Assembly (NCBI RefSeq): GCF_900176375.1
Contig: NZ_FWYF01000003.1
Span: 62,001-126,000 of the forward strand
Source of the DNA: Reichenbachiella faecimaris
GTDB lineage: Bacteria > Bacteroidota > Bacteroidia > Cytophagales > Cyclobacteriaceae
Length of the DNA stretch: 64,000 nt
Direction: 5' to 3'
Shown: one piece after another, positions 29,475-37,116 of the stretch
How positions within the stretch are numbered: position 1 is the stretch's first letter
Layout of the letters: every line of letters begins with the position of its first letter
Notes under the pieces: model-generated
Seen by the model: the letters and a program-made list of their open reading frames with translations, nothing else
Databases searched by the model: none
What the model was told of the DNA's origin: nothing
Program-made: the position numbers and the translations under genes

Positions 29475-31256
29475 ATGAAAAATTTATATAAAAAATTCTT
29501 TAGAACTGTGTTGGCTGTCATGTTGCCAGTCATGGTTTTGACTTCATCCTGTGAAGATGAAAGTGATCTAGAAATCACCAATGATTTAAGGGTTCTTCTG
29601 GTCAAGGCCAATGGAGAAAACATTACCACGGGCGTGGTGGGTGTAGCAAATGAAAATGTAGTGATTGAAATTACATTTTCACATGCCCTGGATCAGGTAT
29701 CTTTTGAGGCAGCTCTGAGTATTTCGGGATCACCTACTTATACTTTGTCTTATGATGAGACGGGATCTTTTGCGTCATTGAGTTTCCCAGCTTTGGATTA
29801 CGAAACTTCTTACACATTGGATTTGCCAATTGGTACATATGGTGCAGGAGACGAAGCGCTCGACAAAGCGTTCAATCTCACTTTCACTACGAAAGAATTT
29901 GTTCCTCCTACGTTGACATTATCAAGTGAAGAGACAATACTCACTGAAGGGCTAGCTGCCATGGTGACGGCCACTATCAGCGAGGCTATTAGTGTTGATG
30001 TCACCTTGGATCTAACTTTTTCAGGAACGGCAACTAAGGATTCGGATTACACGGCTAACCTTGAAAGTCTGACGATTGCTGCAGGTTCTACTAGTGCTGC
30101 TGCCGAATTGACTATAGAAAGTGATGCTATATCTGAAGGAGAAGAGACTATAATAATTATAGCAGTCTCAGTTAATAATGCAATTTACGACGAAAATGAT
30201 GTGACTATTTCTCTTTTTGATCTATTACCAAAAATGGAGCTAAAGGGAGTCATGGAGTTGGACAACTACATCAACGGAACTGATGGACGAGTTCGTGCGA
30301 TCCACATATTAGTTACTGAAGATATTGCGAATTTGGGTGAGTATGGAATAGAAATAGCTGCCAACGGAGCAGCTCCAGACCCAGCTGATATAGATTTCAC
30401 TTTTACTGATTTGACAAGTGCTTCTGCTGGAGAACACCTCCTTATTGTCAGAACTGATGATGAGGCGAATGCTTCTGCTTATTTCGAATCGAGTTATGCA
30501 GATTTCACTGTTATTACCTCTGATGCGATTACACAAAATGGAGATGATGCCATATTGCTTTATCAAAATGGTGTTTCTGTAGAATCTTTTGGAGATCCAG
30601 GTGTAGATGGTACTGGTGAAGCCTGGGAGTATACTGACTCATGGGCGTATAAGCTGGCAGATGAGTGGATTTATGGAGGTGTAGGCTGTGTAGAATTTGC
30701 CACAGGTACTGGAGTGGTGTCTACCTCTGAATGTATCTATCCATTTAGTTCTGAAGGAATAGAATTTAGAGGGATTATGTCATTGAGCATGGCAGCAGGC
30801 AATGGCAGAGCGTATCATTTTAGAGCACAAAAAGATATTGACGACTTGAGCCAATTTGGAGTTGGTATTGCAGCCAATGGACAAGAAACCTCTGATGGGG
30901 TTGAATATAATTTTCCTGCACAATCGGCTAGTGAAGGAGAGCATATTTTGCTTTATAGAGATAGTGACGAGTCAAGGCTCACGGATTATTTTGGGTCTTG
31001 TTTTGCTTCTTTTGAACATGCCATCCCTTCTGACTTTGTTACTTCCAATGGAAACGATGTCATAGAACTTTTTAGCGGTACCACATTGATAGAAACGTAT
31101 GGCGTACTAGGTGTCAATGGCGAAGGTGAACCTTGGGAATACACAGGCTCCTGGGCTAGCAAAGTAAATGCTACCTGGACTTATGCGGGCGTGGATTGTA
31201 CGAGAGACGCTATAGACAACGCAACTTCAGGATGTTCATACACGCTTTGCGATTAA
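29475..31256 (+). CDS. Multidomain surface lipoprotein: Ig-like, Calx-beta and two lamin-tail-like domains
   Basis: A 593-residue lipoprotein from the ATG at 29475 (MLPVMVLTSSCED). Residues about 25-140 look like an SbsA-type Ig domain (ending FNLTFTT) and 145-255 like a Calx-beta domain (LTEGLAAMVTATISEAISVDVTL, SDYTANLESLTIAAGS). They are followed by two homologous modules of about 165 residues with the shared pattern RAxHI/HF...IAANG...GEHxLxxR...GxDxIxL...EPWEYTxSWAxK, resembling lamin-tail domains. No catalytic motif is visible, so a binding or adhesive role for the SusCD ligand is likely. It begins 26 bases after the transporter gene. Confidence 0.75.
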   Translation: MKNLYKKFFRTVLAVMLPVMVLTSSCEDESDLEITNDLRVLLVKANGENITTGVVGVANENVVIEITFSHALDQVSFEAALSISGSPTYTLSYDETGSFASLSFPALDYETSYTLDLPIGTYGAGDEALDKAFNLTFTTKEFVPPTLTLSSEETILTEGLAAMVTATISEAISVDVTLDLTFSGTATKDSDYTANLESLTIAAGSTSAAAELTIESDAISEGEETIIIIAVSVNNAIYDENDVTISLFDLLPKMELKGVMELDNYINGTDGRVRAIHILVTEDIANLGEYGIEIAANGAAPDPADIDFTFTDLTSASAGEHLLIVRTDDEANASAYFESSYADFTVITSDAITQNGDDAILLYQNGVSVESFGDPGVDGTGEAWEYTDSWAYKLADEWIYGGVGCVEFATGTGVVSTSECIYPFSSEGIEFRGIMSLSMAAGNGRAYHFRAQKDIDDLSQFGVGIAANGQETSDGVEYNFPAQSASEGEHILLYRDSDESRLTDYFGSCFASFEHAIPSDFVTSNGNDVIELFSGTTLIETYGVLGVNGEGEPWEYTGSWASKVNATWTYAGVDCTRDAIDNATSGCSYTLCD

Positions 31257-31281
31257 TAGTTAAAGCATTTTTTGAAATGGA

Positions 31282-31306
31282 AGGTTTCTGGTTTTTGCAG
31301 AAACCT
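31282..31306. promoter_or_regulatory. Intercistronic hairpin inside the SusCD operon
   Basis: AGGTTTCTG and CAGAAACCT pair perfectly over the loop GTTTTTG. There is no following T-run, so it is more likely an mRNA-stability or processing element than a terminator. It separates the multidomain lipoprotein gene from the alpha/beta hydrolase gene. Confidence 0.5.
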
Positions 31307-31323
31307 ACCAATATCAGTTAATT

Positions 31324-32679
31324 ATGGGAATTGATTTGAGAATTTGGACTTTAGGTTTTGTGTTGACAATCGGAGCTTGCTCGGATGGAGAAGAGATAGT
31401 AAGTCCAGTGAAAGTAATATCTGCGACCGTAAATGGCGCATTAATAAAAAATGGGGACACAAATATTGCGATTGATTTTAGTTTGGAAATCGTATTCGAC
31501 ACTAGTTTGGATACTGATGTAGTGAGCCAGTATTTGCACTTCACTACATCTGATCAAACAGTAGTATATGATCTCACTTTTGCGAATGCTACCTCCAAGC
31601 TTATAGTCACTGCTGATCTGGTGTATAATACTACATACGAATTAGTCATGGCTGTAGGGCCAATAGGCTTAGCAGGAGAAGTTTTAGAGACACCTCTGAG
31701 CTTGGCCTTTACTACAGCAGAAGACGAAGTGATTAGATCCATGGCTCCGTGTACGAATACGGGATCTTGTCTCAATACCACAGAATTAACAACGGGAGAT
31801 GGTACAGGATCATTTACATTTTATGCTAATTATCCCATTTATGAACCTAATGCTACTTGGGAAAATTTGTCACAAGCTATAATAGTTGTTCATGGATTAG
31901 AAAGAAATGCAGACGACTACTATAGCTATTTGAATAGTACGCTAGAGCAGGAAGAATTGCAGGAAAATACTATTTTGATCGCCCCATTTTTCAAAAATAA
32001 TGGAGAAGCAGAAAATGATGATTTATACTGGAATGGCTCTGCCTGGAGAGAAGGGCAAAATTCAATAAGCAATGTCAAGCTAAGTTCATTTGCAGTATTG
32101 GATTCATTAATTACACAGCTTGCTAATTCTGAATTGTTTCCAGTGCTTGAAGAGATTTTAATTACAGGGCACTCATCAGGAGGGCTGTTTACGCAAGTGT
32201 ATGCTATTGCTAATAGAGCGGAAAATCAAAACTCGGCGTTATCCTTCACCTATATGCCGTCCAACAGTCAGTATTATTATTACCCCAATGGATTTAGGTA
32301 TGACGAAGACATACAAGTGTATACAGAGCCATCAAGCTGTGCCTTGTACGATTCGTGGCCCTTGGGTTACAAAAGTTTGCCATCATACTTGGATGGCGTG
32401 TCTCTAGAGACTTTCAACGGGCAGTTGACTGACCGTACCATCACTTACCTGCTTGGCAACGGAACGGGCAGCGACGGTTCATTAAATACTAGTGATTGCA
32501 AAGCTACACTACTGGGATCGACCAGATTTAGCAGAGGAGAAAATGTATTTGCTCATGCTCAGCACTACTTTTCACCTGCTAACCAAACGAAGGAGATTGT
32601 CCAGGGAATTGGCCACGATGGGCAAGGCATGTATCAATCCTCTGAATTCAAAGCTATTTTATCAGAGCTATTCAAATAA
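31324..32679 (+). CDS. Lipoprotein with Ig-like domain and alpha/beta-hydrolase domain
   Basis: A 451-residue protein with a lipoprotein signal (GFVLTIGACSD). Residues about 30-135 form an SbsA-type Ig domain (ending LSLAFTTAEDE), like the preceding protein. Residues about 140-451 are an alpha/beta hydrolase: AIIVVHGLERNADDYY carries the oxyanion region, GHSSGG holds the nucleophile Ser284, and GIGHDGQGMYQS holds the likely catalytic His. The enzyme is probably a surface esterase or lipase. Its Ig domain resembles that of the lipoprotein upstream, which supports a common assembly. A terminator follows, so it ends the susCD operon. Confidence 0.78.
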   Translation: MGIDLRIWTLGFVLTIGACSDGEEIVSPVKVISATVNGALIKNGDTNIAIDFSLEIVFDTSLDTDVVSQYLHFTTSDQTVVYDLTFANATSKLIVTADLVYNTTYELVMAVGPIGLAGEVLETPLSLAFTTAEDEVIRSMAPCTNTGSCLNTTELTTGDGTGSFTFYANYPIYEPNATWENLSQAIIVVHGLERNADDYYSYLNSTLEQEELQENTILIAPFFKNNGEAENDDLYWNGSAWREGQNSISNVKLSSFAVLDSLITQLANSELFPVLEEILITGHSSGGLFTQVYAIANRAENQNSALSFTYMPSNSQYYYYPNGFRYDEDIQVYTEPSSCALYDSWPLGYKSLPSYLDGVSLETFNGQLTDRTITYLLGNGTGSDGSLNTSDCKATLLGSTRFSRGENVFAHAQHYFSPANQTKEIVQGIGHDGQGMYQSSEFKAILSELFK

Positions 32680-32693
32680 GCAATTATTAGCCT

Positions 32694-32726
32694 CACACAG
32701 GAAGTAGCCTGTGTGATTTCCCCTTT
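32694..32726 (+). terminator. Terminator of the susCD-esterase operon
   Basis: CACACAGG and CCTGTGTG pair over AAGTAG, followed by ATTTCCCCTTT. The T-run is imperfect, but the position between the hydrolase and pckA fits. Confidence 0.65.
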
Positions 32727-32797
32727 GACATCCGATCAAAATTGATCTGGCTGGGACATTAGTGAATTTACATTTTAAAATAATTATTAAATAAGAA

Positions 32798-34417
32798 ATG
32801 ATCGAATCAGGAATAAAATCAAATAAGTGCGGTTTATCCGATATAGGAATAACACAGGTCACAGAGGCCCATTGGAATCTATCTCCTTCAGAATTGACTG
32901 AGATCGCATTGCAAAACCGAGAAGGACAGCTGACTGATACTGGAGCATTGATGTGTGATACAGGGAAATTTACAGGTAGATCTCCGAAGGATAGATATAT
33001 CGTGCAGGATGGCTTGACAAAAAGTGCTGTGTGGTGGGGAGAGATCAATATCCCCATGGATTCCGAAAAATTTGATCTGTTATACGCCAAAATGATAGGG
33101 TTTCTTGCAGGGAAAAAAGTATTTGTGCGTGATGCCTATGCTGGTGCAGACAAGACGCATCGTATCGACCTTAGAGTGATCAACACACTGGCTTGGCACA
33201 ATTTGTTTTGCTACAATATGTTTATCGAACCAGAAGAATATAAGTTGGAAACTTTCGTGCCCAATTTTACCATTATCAATTGTCCAGAGTTTGAGGCCAA
33301 TCCTGAAACAGATGGAACAAGAGCGAAAAATTTTGCAGTAATCAATCTGACCAAAAGGATTATTCTGATAGGGGGAACGGGCTATTCAGGAGAAATGAAA
33401 AAGGGGATCTTTTCTGTACTGAATTTTCTGCTCCCCTTAGAAGATGGAGTACTACCCATGCACTGTTCGGCCAATATGGGAATAGAAGAGCGCGATACGG
33501 CTATTTTCTTCGGTCTGTCTGGCACTGGCAAGACCACTCTCTCTGCTGACCCCAATAGAATTTTGATTGGGGATGACGAGCATGGCTGGACAAGTGAAAA
33601 TGTGTTCAATTTTGAAGGAGGATGTTATGCCAAGACCATTGGATTATCTGAGGAGAATGAACCAGACATTTATCGCGCAATTAAGTTTGGAGCCATTTTA
33701 GAAAATACAAGATTTTATCCAGACAAGAGAGAAGTTAATTATGAAAATGTGGAGGTAACTGAAAACACAAGAGTATCCTACCCTATTTCTCATATCTCCA
33801 ATTCTATCGAACCTTCTATTGGGGGCATACCGCGAAATATATTTTTCTTGACTTGTGATGCCTTTGGGGTGATGCCACCTATTCAAAGACTAAGTACAGA
33901 TCAGGCGATGTACCATTTCATTTCTGGTTATACTTCTAAAGTGGCAGGAACTGAGGAAGGCGTTACTGAACCTATGCCTGTTTTCTCAGCTTGTTTTGGA
34001 GCGCCATTCATGCCACTACACCCCTCAGAGTATGCTAAATTATTAGGGAAAAAACTGGAAGAAAACAGTACCAATGTTTGGCTGATCAATACGGGCTGGA
34101 CTGGTGGAGCTTATGGTGTGGGCTCAAGAATAAAATTGAAATATACTCGGGCAATGATCTCTGCAGCTTTATCTGGCGTGTTGGATAATGTGGGTTTTAG
34201 AACTCACTCTATGTTTGGAGGGCAAATACCCACCACGTGCCCGGGCGTTCCGAATGAAATTCTTAGTCCGAGAGAGACATGGAAAAATGATGAGGCCTTC
34301 TATAAAACGGCAAATGAATTGGTGCTGAAATTTCAAAAAAACTTTGATCAGTTTAGAGATAGGGCGGAAGAATCTATTTTGTCTGGCGAACCAAAAACAA
34401 ACAGTATGTGCAATTAG
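32798..34417 (+). CDS. pckA: Phosphoenolpyruvate carboxykinase (ATP)
   Basis: A 539-residue enzyme of normal length. Kinase-1 loop GLSGTGKTTLSADPNR, kinase-2 LIGDDEHGW, and the family segments TGRSPKDRYIV and MHCSANMG are present, together with NTGWTGGAYGVGSRIKL near the C-terminus. It converts oxaloacetate and ATP to PEP, CO2 and ADP, the entry step of gluconeogenesis from C4 acids. It has its own 118-base upstream region after the susCD terminator, so it is probably a separate transcript, but its position next to a carboxylate transporter is suggestive. Confidence 0.96.
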   Translation: MIESGIKSNKCGLSDIGITQVTEAHWNLSPSELTEIALQNREGQLTDTGALMCDTGKFTGRSPKDRYIVQDGLTKSAVWWGEINIPMDSEKFDLLYAKMIGFLAGKKVFVRDAYAGADKTHRIDLRVINTLAWHNLFCYNMFIEPEEYKLETFVPNFTIINCPEFEANPETDGTRAKNFAVINLTKRIILIGGTGYSGEMKKGIFSVLNFLLPLEDGVLPMHCSANMGIEERDTAIFFGLSGTGKTTLSADPNRILIGDDEHGWTSENVFNFEGGCYAKTIGLSEENEPDIYRAIKFGAILENTRFYPDKREVNYENVEVTENTRVSYPISHISNSIEPSIGGIPRNIFFLTCDAFGVMPPIQRLSTDQAMYHFISGYTSKVAGTEEGVTEPMPVFSACFGAPFMPLHPSEYAKLLGKKLEENSTNVWLINTGWTGGAYGVGSRIKLKYTRAMISAALSGVLDNVGFRTHSMFGGQIPTTCPGVPNEILSPRETWKNDEAFYKTANELVLKFQKNFDQFRDRAEESILSGEPKTNSMCN

Positions 34418-34446
34418 AAGTAAGAGGTTAGAGTCAGAAATAGCAA

Positions 34447-34471
34447 CTGTACCAATATATTATTGGTACAG
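34447..34471. terminator. Hairpin downstream of pckA
   Basis: CTGTACCAATA and TATTGGTACAG are perfect 11-base reverse complements around TAT. No T-run follows on the plus strand, so it could equally be an operator. Its place 30 bases after the pckA stop favours a 3' mRNA structure. Confidence 0.5.
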
Positions 34472-34640
34472 TTCGGAACGAGATTATGATGGGCAGCTTT
34501 TATTCCAATCTGGCTTGATTCAAATTCCTGAATGACTTGCATTTTAAAAGCATAACTATAATCTCGTTGCGTTCGCTTAACATACTCTGTGTTCTTTTGA
34601 TAAGGTCACTTTTTATGTAACGTTATTTCAGGACAGGATT

Positions 34641-34707
34641 GTGATGTATAACAAAAAAGGCCGATTTCGGGTGAAATCGACCTTCGTTTTGTGACCTTGT
34701 CAGGATT
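34641..34707. repeat. 67-bp direct repeat, copy A (contains a bidirectional terminator and tRNA-3'-end-like core)
   Basis: It matches positions 39673-39739 at 66 of 67 bases. The first part is a hairpin (GCCGATTTC / GAAATCGAC region, loop GGGT) with an A-run on one side and TTTT on the other, so it can terminate in both directions. The last 17 bases, GTGACCTTGTCAGGATT, also recur at 39894-39910. Read on the minus strand with the next bases, the core gives TTTGAATCCTGACAAGGTCAC, which looks like the T-loop-to-3' end of a tRNA gene. That would suit an integration-site scar, but no complete tRNA is here. Confidence 0.75.
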
Positions 34708-35108
34708 CAAATTTATTTAAACAACATATTGATAATCAATTTGCTAAGAAAGGAGTGCTGATAAATGGTACAATAAAGGTATAAACTTGATTAGTTCTAC
34801 TGATAGATTTATTGATCAATAATAATTATTTATGTCAGAGTGGTCTTGTATAAAATTTGCCCAGTAGTTTTTGCCAAATAATATTTTGTTAGTAATATTG
34901 ATCCAGCAACTTGAGAAGGATAAATTAATTTATCTTTTTTGAAAAAACCAAATAACCTATGATGTGCATTTCTGATGAGGATAATATTGTAAAATTATTC
35001 TTTCCAAATTCAAGAGTTTTAATCTCCATTCATCTGAGCATTATTGACTGTTAATTTTTGCCACAGTCTTTCAGAATCTGAATTTATTTAACCTAATCAT
35101 TACTCAAT

Positions 35109-35486
35109 ATGAGTATAATCAAGTATGTACGCAGAGCTCAGCGTATAAATCGCCTAGTAAAGATGAAATCCACCGGAACTCCCGAACAGTTCGCGGACAA
35201 ATTGGAGATATCACGCAGTACCTTGTTAGAACATTTGAAAGAGTTTAAACTTATGGGAGCTGAGATTGAATATAACAGGCACATACAAAGTTACACCTAC
35301 AAAGATGATCAGAGCTTGCAAGTGAGTTTTGGACACACTCAATTGAGTGAAGAAGCGTTGCTTAAAGTTCGAGGCGGAAGCAACAAAACTTTCGAACAAA
35401 ATCAAAGTCCGGTAATACTGGACTTTGTTGATCTAAAATTGTTACGCAGGCACTTTAGAAGCGCGCATTTGGTGTCAGTTGGGTAA
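35109..35486 (+). CDS. Small HTH protein with a C-terminal double-glycine leader-like motif
   Basis: A 125-residue protein. Residues 1-65 form a winged-HTH-like domain (RAQRINRLVKMKSTGTPEQF, ISRSTLLEHLKEFKLMGAEI, YNRHIQSYTY) of a type I know as a small HTH protein in Bacteroidota, often near double-glycine peptides. Residues 79-90 read LSEEALLKVRGG, which lines up with the leader end LNDEQMESIKGG of the peptides encoded just downstream. It is probably the cassette's regulator. Its 3' end carries the 25-nt hairpin (35403-35427) and the start of the 35-nt box that are both repeated before the second peptide gene, so the duplicated control region begins inside this gene. Function is inferred. 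Confidence 0.7.
   Translation: MSIIKYVRRAQRINRLVKMKSTGTPEQFADKLEISRSTLLEHLKEFKLMGAEIEYNRHIQSYTYKDDQSLQVSFGHTQLSEEALLKVRGGSNKTFEQNQSPVILDFVDLKLLRRHFRSAHLVSVG
35403..35427 (+). promoter_or_regulatory. Conserved hairpin, copy 1 (within regulator 3' end)
   Basis: CAAAGTCC and GGACTTTG pair, then a G-T wobble and GT/AC, with loop AAT, giving an 11-bp stem. The second copy at 36815-36839 has the same loop and three stem positions changed on both sides so that pairing is kept. That supports a structured RNA or a dyad binding site. It ends 104 bases before the first peptide ATG. Confidence 0.65.
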
Positions 35487-35510
35487 GCTGAAAACCAATC
35501 TAGAGTAGGC
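35476..35510 (+). promoter_or_regulatory. Conserved 35-nt box, copy 1, upstream of peptide gene 1
   Basis: Identical to 36888-36922 at 33 of 35 positions. It includes TTGG and CCAA about ten bases apart and ends TCTAGAGTAGGC. In this copy it spans the regulator stop codon (TAA at 35484-35486); in copy 2 that triplet is CAA, so conservation is not for coding. It lies 21 bases before the peptide ATG and may be a translation or promoter element. Confidence 0.6.
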
Positions 35511-35531
35511 AATTATTATAATATTTTCAAA

Positions 35532-35687
35532 ATGAAAAAATCAAATAAAAAATTGACTTTGAACAAAGAAACTGTCTCAAGGTTGAATGATGAGCAAATG
35601 GAAAGCATTAAAGGAGGAGACATCTATATTCTGACAATTGGGAAAAAGTGCCAAGAGCACAAACACAGCCTTGCAGGAAGGTGTTAA
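35532..35687 (+). CDS. Double-glycine-leader peptide 1 (RiPP-like precursor)
   Basis: A 51-residue peptide. Residues 1-29 form the leader: a lysine-rich start, KLTLNKETVSRLNDEQ, then SIKGG. This matches the class-I-lanthipeptide-like or 'GG-Bacteroidales' natural-product precursor leaders. Cleavage after Gly29 would release a 22-residue core starting DIYILTIGKKCQ and ending in Cys, with Cys40 and Cys51 and several Ser/Thr. The core shares ILxIGxxCQ and the C-terminal Cys with peptide 2, but little else. A hairpin follows the stop, then an erythromycin-esterase-like gene. No dehydratase, cyclase, radical-SAM or YcaO enzyme is in the window, so any modification is unknown. Confidence 0.75.
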   Translation: MKKSNKKLTLNKETVSRLNDEQMESIKGGDIYILTIGKKCQEHKHSLAGRC

Positions 35688-35699
35688 GTATTTGGATTA

Positions 35700-35724
35700 G
35701 GGGTCAATTCGACCCCTTTCTTTT
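35700..35724 (+). terminator. Terminator/attenuator between peptide gene 1 and esterase-like gene 1
   Basis: GGGGTC and GACCCC pair over AATTC, followed by TTTCTTTT. It sits 12 bases after the peptide stop and 14 before the next ATG. Partial read-through would give much peptide and little enzyme from one promoter. Confidence 0.75.
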
Positions 35725-35738
35725 AACAGATTACATAA

Positions 35739-36797
35739 ATGAGAACCTATATAATGTCTTTGCTGATCATGCTAAGCTTAAAAAGTTTTGCTCAAATCGG
35801 CATTAGTGAAAATCTCGATATCAAATTTTTGGCTGAGATACTAAACCAGAATCGTATTGTTGGTTTGGGAGAAGATAGTCATGGATATAAAAATTCTTCG
35901 GAAATTAAGGTAGCTCTCATTAAAGAGTTAAAACAAGAATATGGTTTTAACACGGTAATATTTGAAAGTTCTTTCTGCAACAATTGGGCGGCAAATAATT
36001 GGAATTTAGAACCATTGGATGACATGAAAAGTAGAATCTACAAAGTTTGGAATACTGCTGAGTTATTGGATTTATTTGAATATGCCCAAGCAAGCGATAT
36101 GAAGTTTTTTGGGTGCGACATCAAAGGACAAACTGGTTATCGTAGTACCATGTTTGAGGAGCGAATGGCAGAACAAATCTCAAAAGTTGACCTAAAGTTG
36201 GAAACAACTTTTTATAATCTCGAAGAGAGGACAGCAGTATATCGCGAAATGTTTTCTTTAAAAAAACGTGAAGTAGCACAAAGAGATAGTGTAGATGCTT
36301 TGATAGATAAATATGAGATTCTTTCGGGCCAAGTAAAACTTTCAAGTAGATTGGATTCAACTACAAAATCGTGGGTATTGGCTTGTTTAGACAATAGAAA
36401 GAGCTTGTTGCGTTTAGTGAAAATTGAGTACGGAAATTTTGAAAAGGTGACATTTAGAGACGCAATGATGTCCAGTAATCTACAGTGGTTGCTAAATGGT
36501 CCTTTCAGAGATGAAAAAGTAATAGTATGGGCCGCTGACAGTCATTTAGCTAAAAAAAGGTACTTTGACACCATGATAGCACTACTGCCTGATAGCATAA
36601 AATCCAACATGTATAGTATGGCAATAAAGCCGAAACGTAAAGCTAACGCAAAGATCAAAAAAACAATGAAAAACATTAAGGCTCAAGACTACTTTTTTGT
36701 AGATCAAACAGCTAAATATTTTCCTGAAAAGTATCATGGTGCTTATGATGGTATTATTTTCTGCGAAAAATGGGAGAAAAGTAGGCTAATAGAATAG
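35739..36797 (+). CDS. Secreted erythromycin-esterase-like protein 1
   Basis: A 352-residue protein with a signal peptide (IMSLLIMLSLKSFAQ). Residues that match the catalytic set of EreB-type esterases are all visible: Glu45 and His48 in GLGEDSHG, Glu76 in FESSF, and His269 in WAADSHLAK. The EreA/EreB fold belongs to a superfamily with ChaN, TraB and the Tiki metalloproteases, so ester or peptide hydrolysis are both possible. The gene follows a double-glycine peptide gene with a hairpin between, the same order as in the second unit. A role in maturing, degrading or resisting the peptide is inference. Similarity to macrolide-resistance enzymes is only at family level. Confidence 0.78.
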   Translation: MRTYIMSLLIMLSLKSFAQIGISENLDIKFLAEILNQNRIVGLGEDSHGYKNSSEIKVALIKELKQEYGFNTVIFESSFCNNWAANNWNLEPLDDMKSRIYKVWNTAELLDLFEYAQASDMKFFGCDIKGQTGYRSTMFEERMAEQISKVDLKLETTFYNLEERTAVYREMFSLKKREVAQRDSVDALIDKYEILSGQVKLSSRLDSTTKSWVLACLDNRKSLLRLVKIEYGNFEKVTFRDAMMSSNLQWLLNGPFRDEKVIVWAADSHLAKKRYFDTMIALLPDSIKSNMYSMAIKPKRKANAKIKKTMKNIKAQDYFFVDQTAKYFPEKYHGAYDGIIFCEKWEKSRLIE

Positions 36798-36814
36798 GTG
36801 TATGTTGTATTTGA

Positions 36815-36839
36815 TAGAGTCCGATAATATTGGACTCTA
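36815..36839 (+). promoter_or_regulatory. Conserved hairpin, copy 2
   Basis: TAGAGTCC and GGACTCTA pair, then a G-T wobble and AT/AT with loop AAT. Compared with copy 1, three base pairs have changed on both strands while the unpaired loop is unchanged. It ends 105 bases before the second peptide ATG, almost exactly the spacing of copy 1. Confidence 0.65.
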
Positions 36840-36887
36840 AAGTTCTAAAGTTGTAGCACTGGTTCCAGAATAGCGCGCGTCTGTTAT

Positions 36888-36922
36888 CAGTTGGGCAAGC
36901 CGAAAACCAATCTAGAGTAGGC
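36888..36922 (+). promoter_or_regulatory. Conserved 35-nt box, copy 2, upstream of peptide gene 2
   Basis: The second copy of the box described at 35476-35510, with two T-to-C differences. It is 22 bases before the peptide ATG. No open frame continues through it here. The sequence from 36819 to here is recognisably derived from the regulator's 3' end, so a piece of that gene was duplicated with the unit. Confidence 0.6.
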
Positions 36923-36944
36923 GCAATTTTTTAAAATTATTATA

Positions 36945-37103
36945 ATGAAAAAATCAAATAAAAAATTGACTTTGAACAAAGAGACGGTTTCAAAGTTAAA
37001 TGATGAGCAAATGGAAGAAATAAAAGGTGGGTATTTCCATATTTTATCAATTGGTGCACGTTGCCAAAGGTCACGCATGCTAACACATCATACATCTTGC
37101 TAA
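36945..37103 (+). CDS. Double-glycine-leader peptide 2 (RiPP-like precursor)
   Basis: A 52-residue peptide. Its first 24 residues differ from peptide 1 at only one position (Lys17 for Arg), and the DNA differences there are mostly third-base changes. The leader ends EEIKGG (Gly28-Gly29). The 23-residue core starts YFHILSIGARCQ and ends TSC, with Cys40 and Cys52. The motif ILxIGxxCQ and a C-terminal Cys are common to both cores; the rest differs, including two His and several basic residues here. This is the usual signature of a precursor family with a fixed leader and diversified product. The downstream gene again encodes an erythromycin-esterase-like protein. Confidence 0.75.
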   Translation: MKKSNKKLTLNKETVSKLNDEQMEEIKGGYFHILSIGARCQRSRMLTHHTSC

Positions 37104-37116
37104 TAATTTTATAAAT

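Larger units (their letters stand above)
34418..35108. other. AT-rich intergenic region at the left edge of the peptide/esterase cassette
   Basis: About 690 bases without a convincing gene. It contains a perfect inverted repeat just after pckA (34447-34471) and copy A of the 67-bp repeat (34641-34707). Beyond that lies about 400 bases of very AT-rich sequence leading to the regulator gene, where its promoter should be. I could not fix a promoter by eye. Confidence 0.6.

Noticed and set aside
35532..37103. Classical class I lanthipeptide cluster
   Set aside because: The leaders fit, but no LanB, LanC, LanT or C39 peptidase is encoded in the window, and the only ABC exporter (17051) lacks a peptidase domain.
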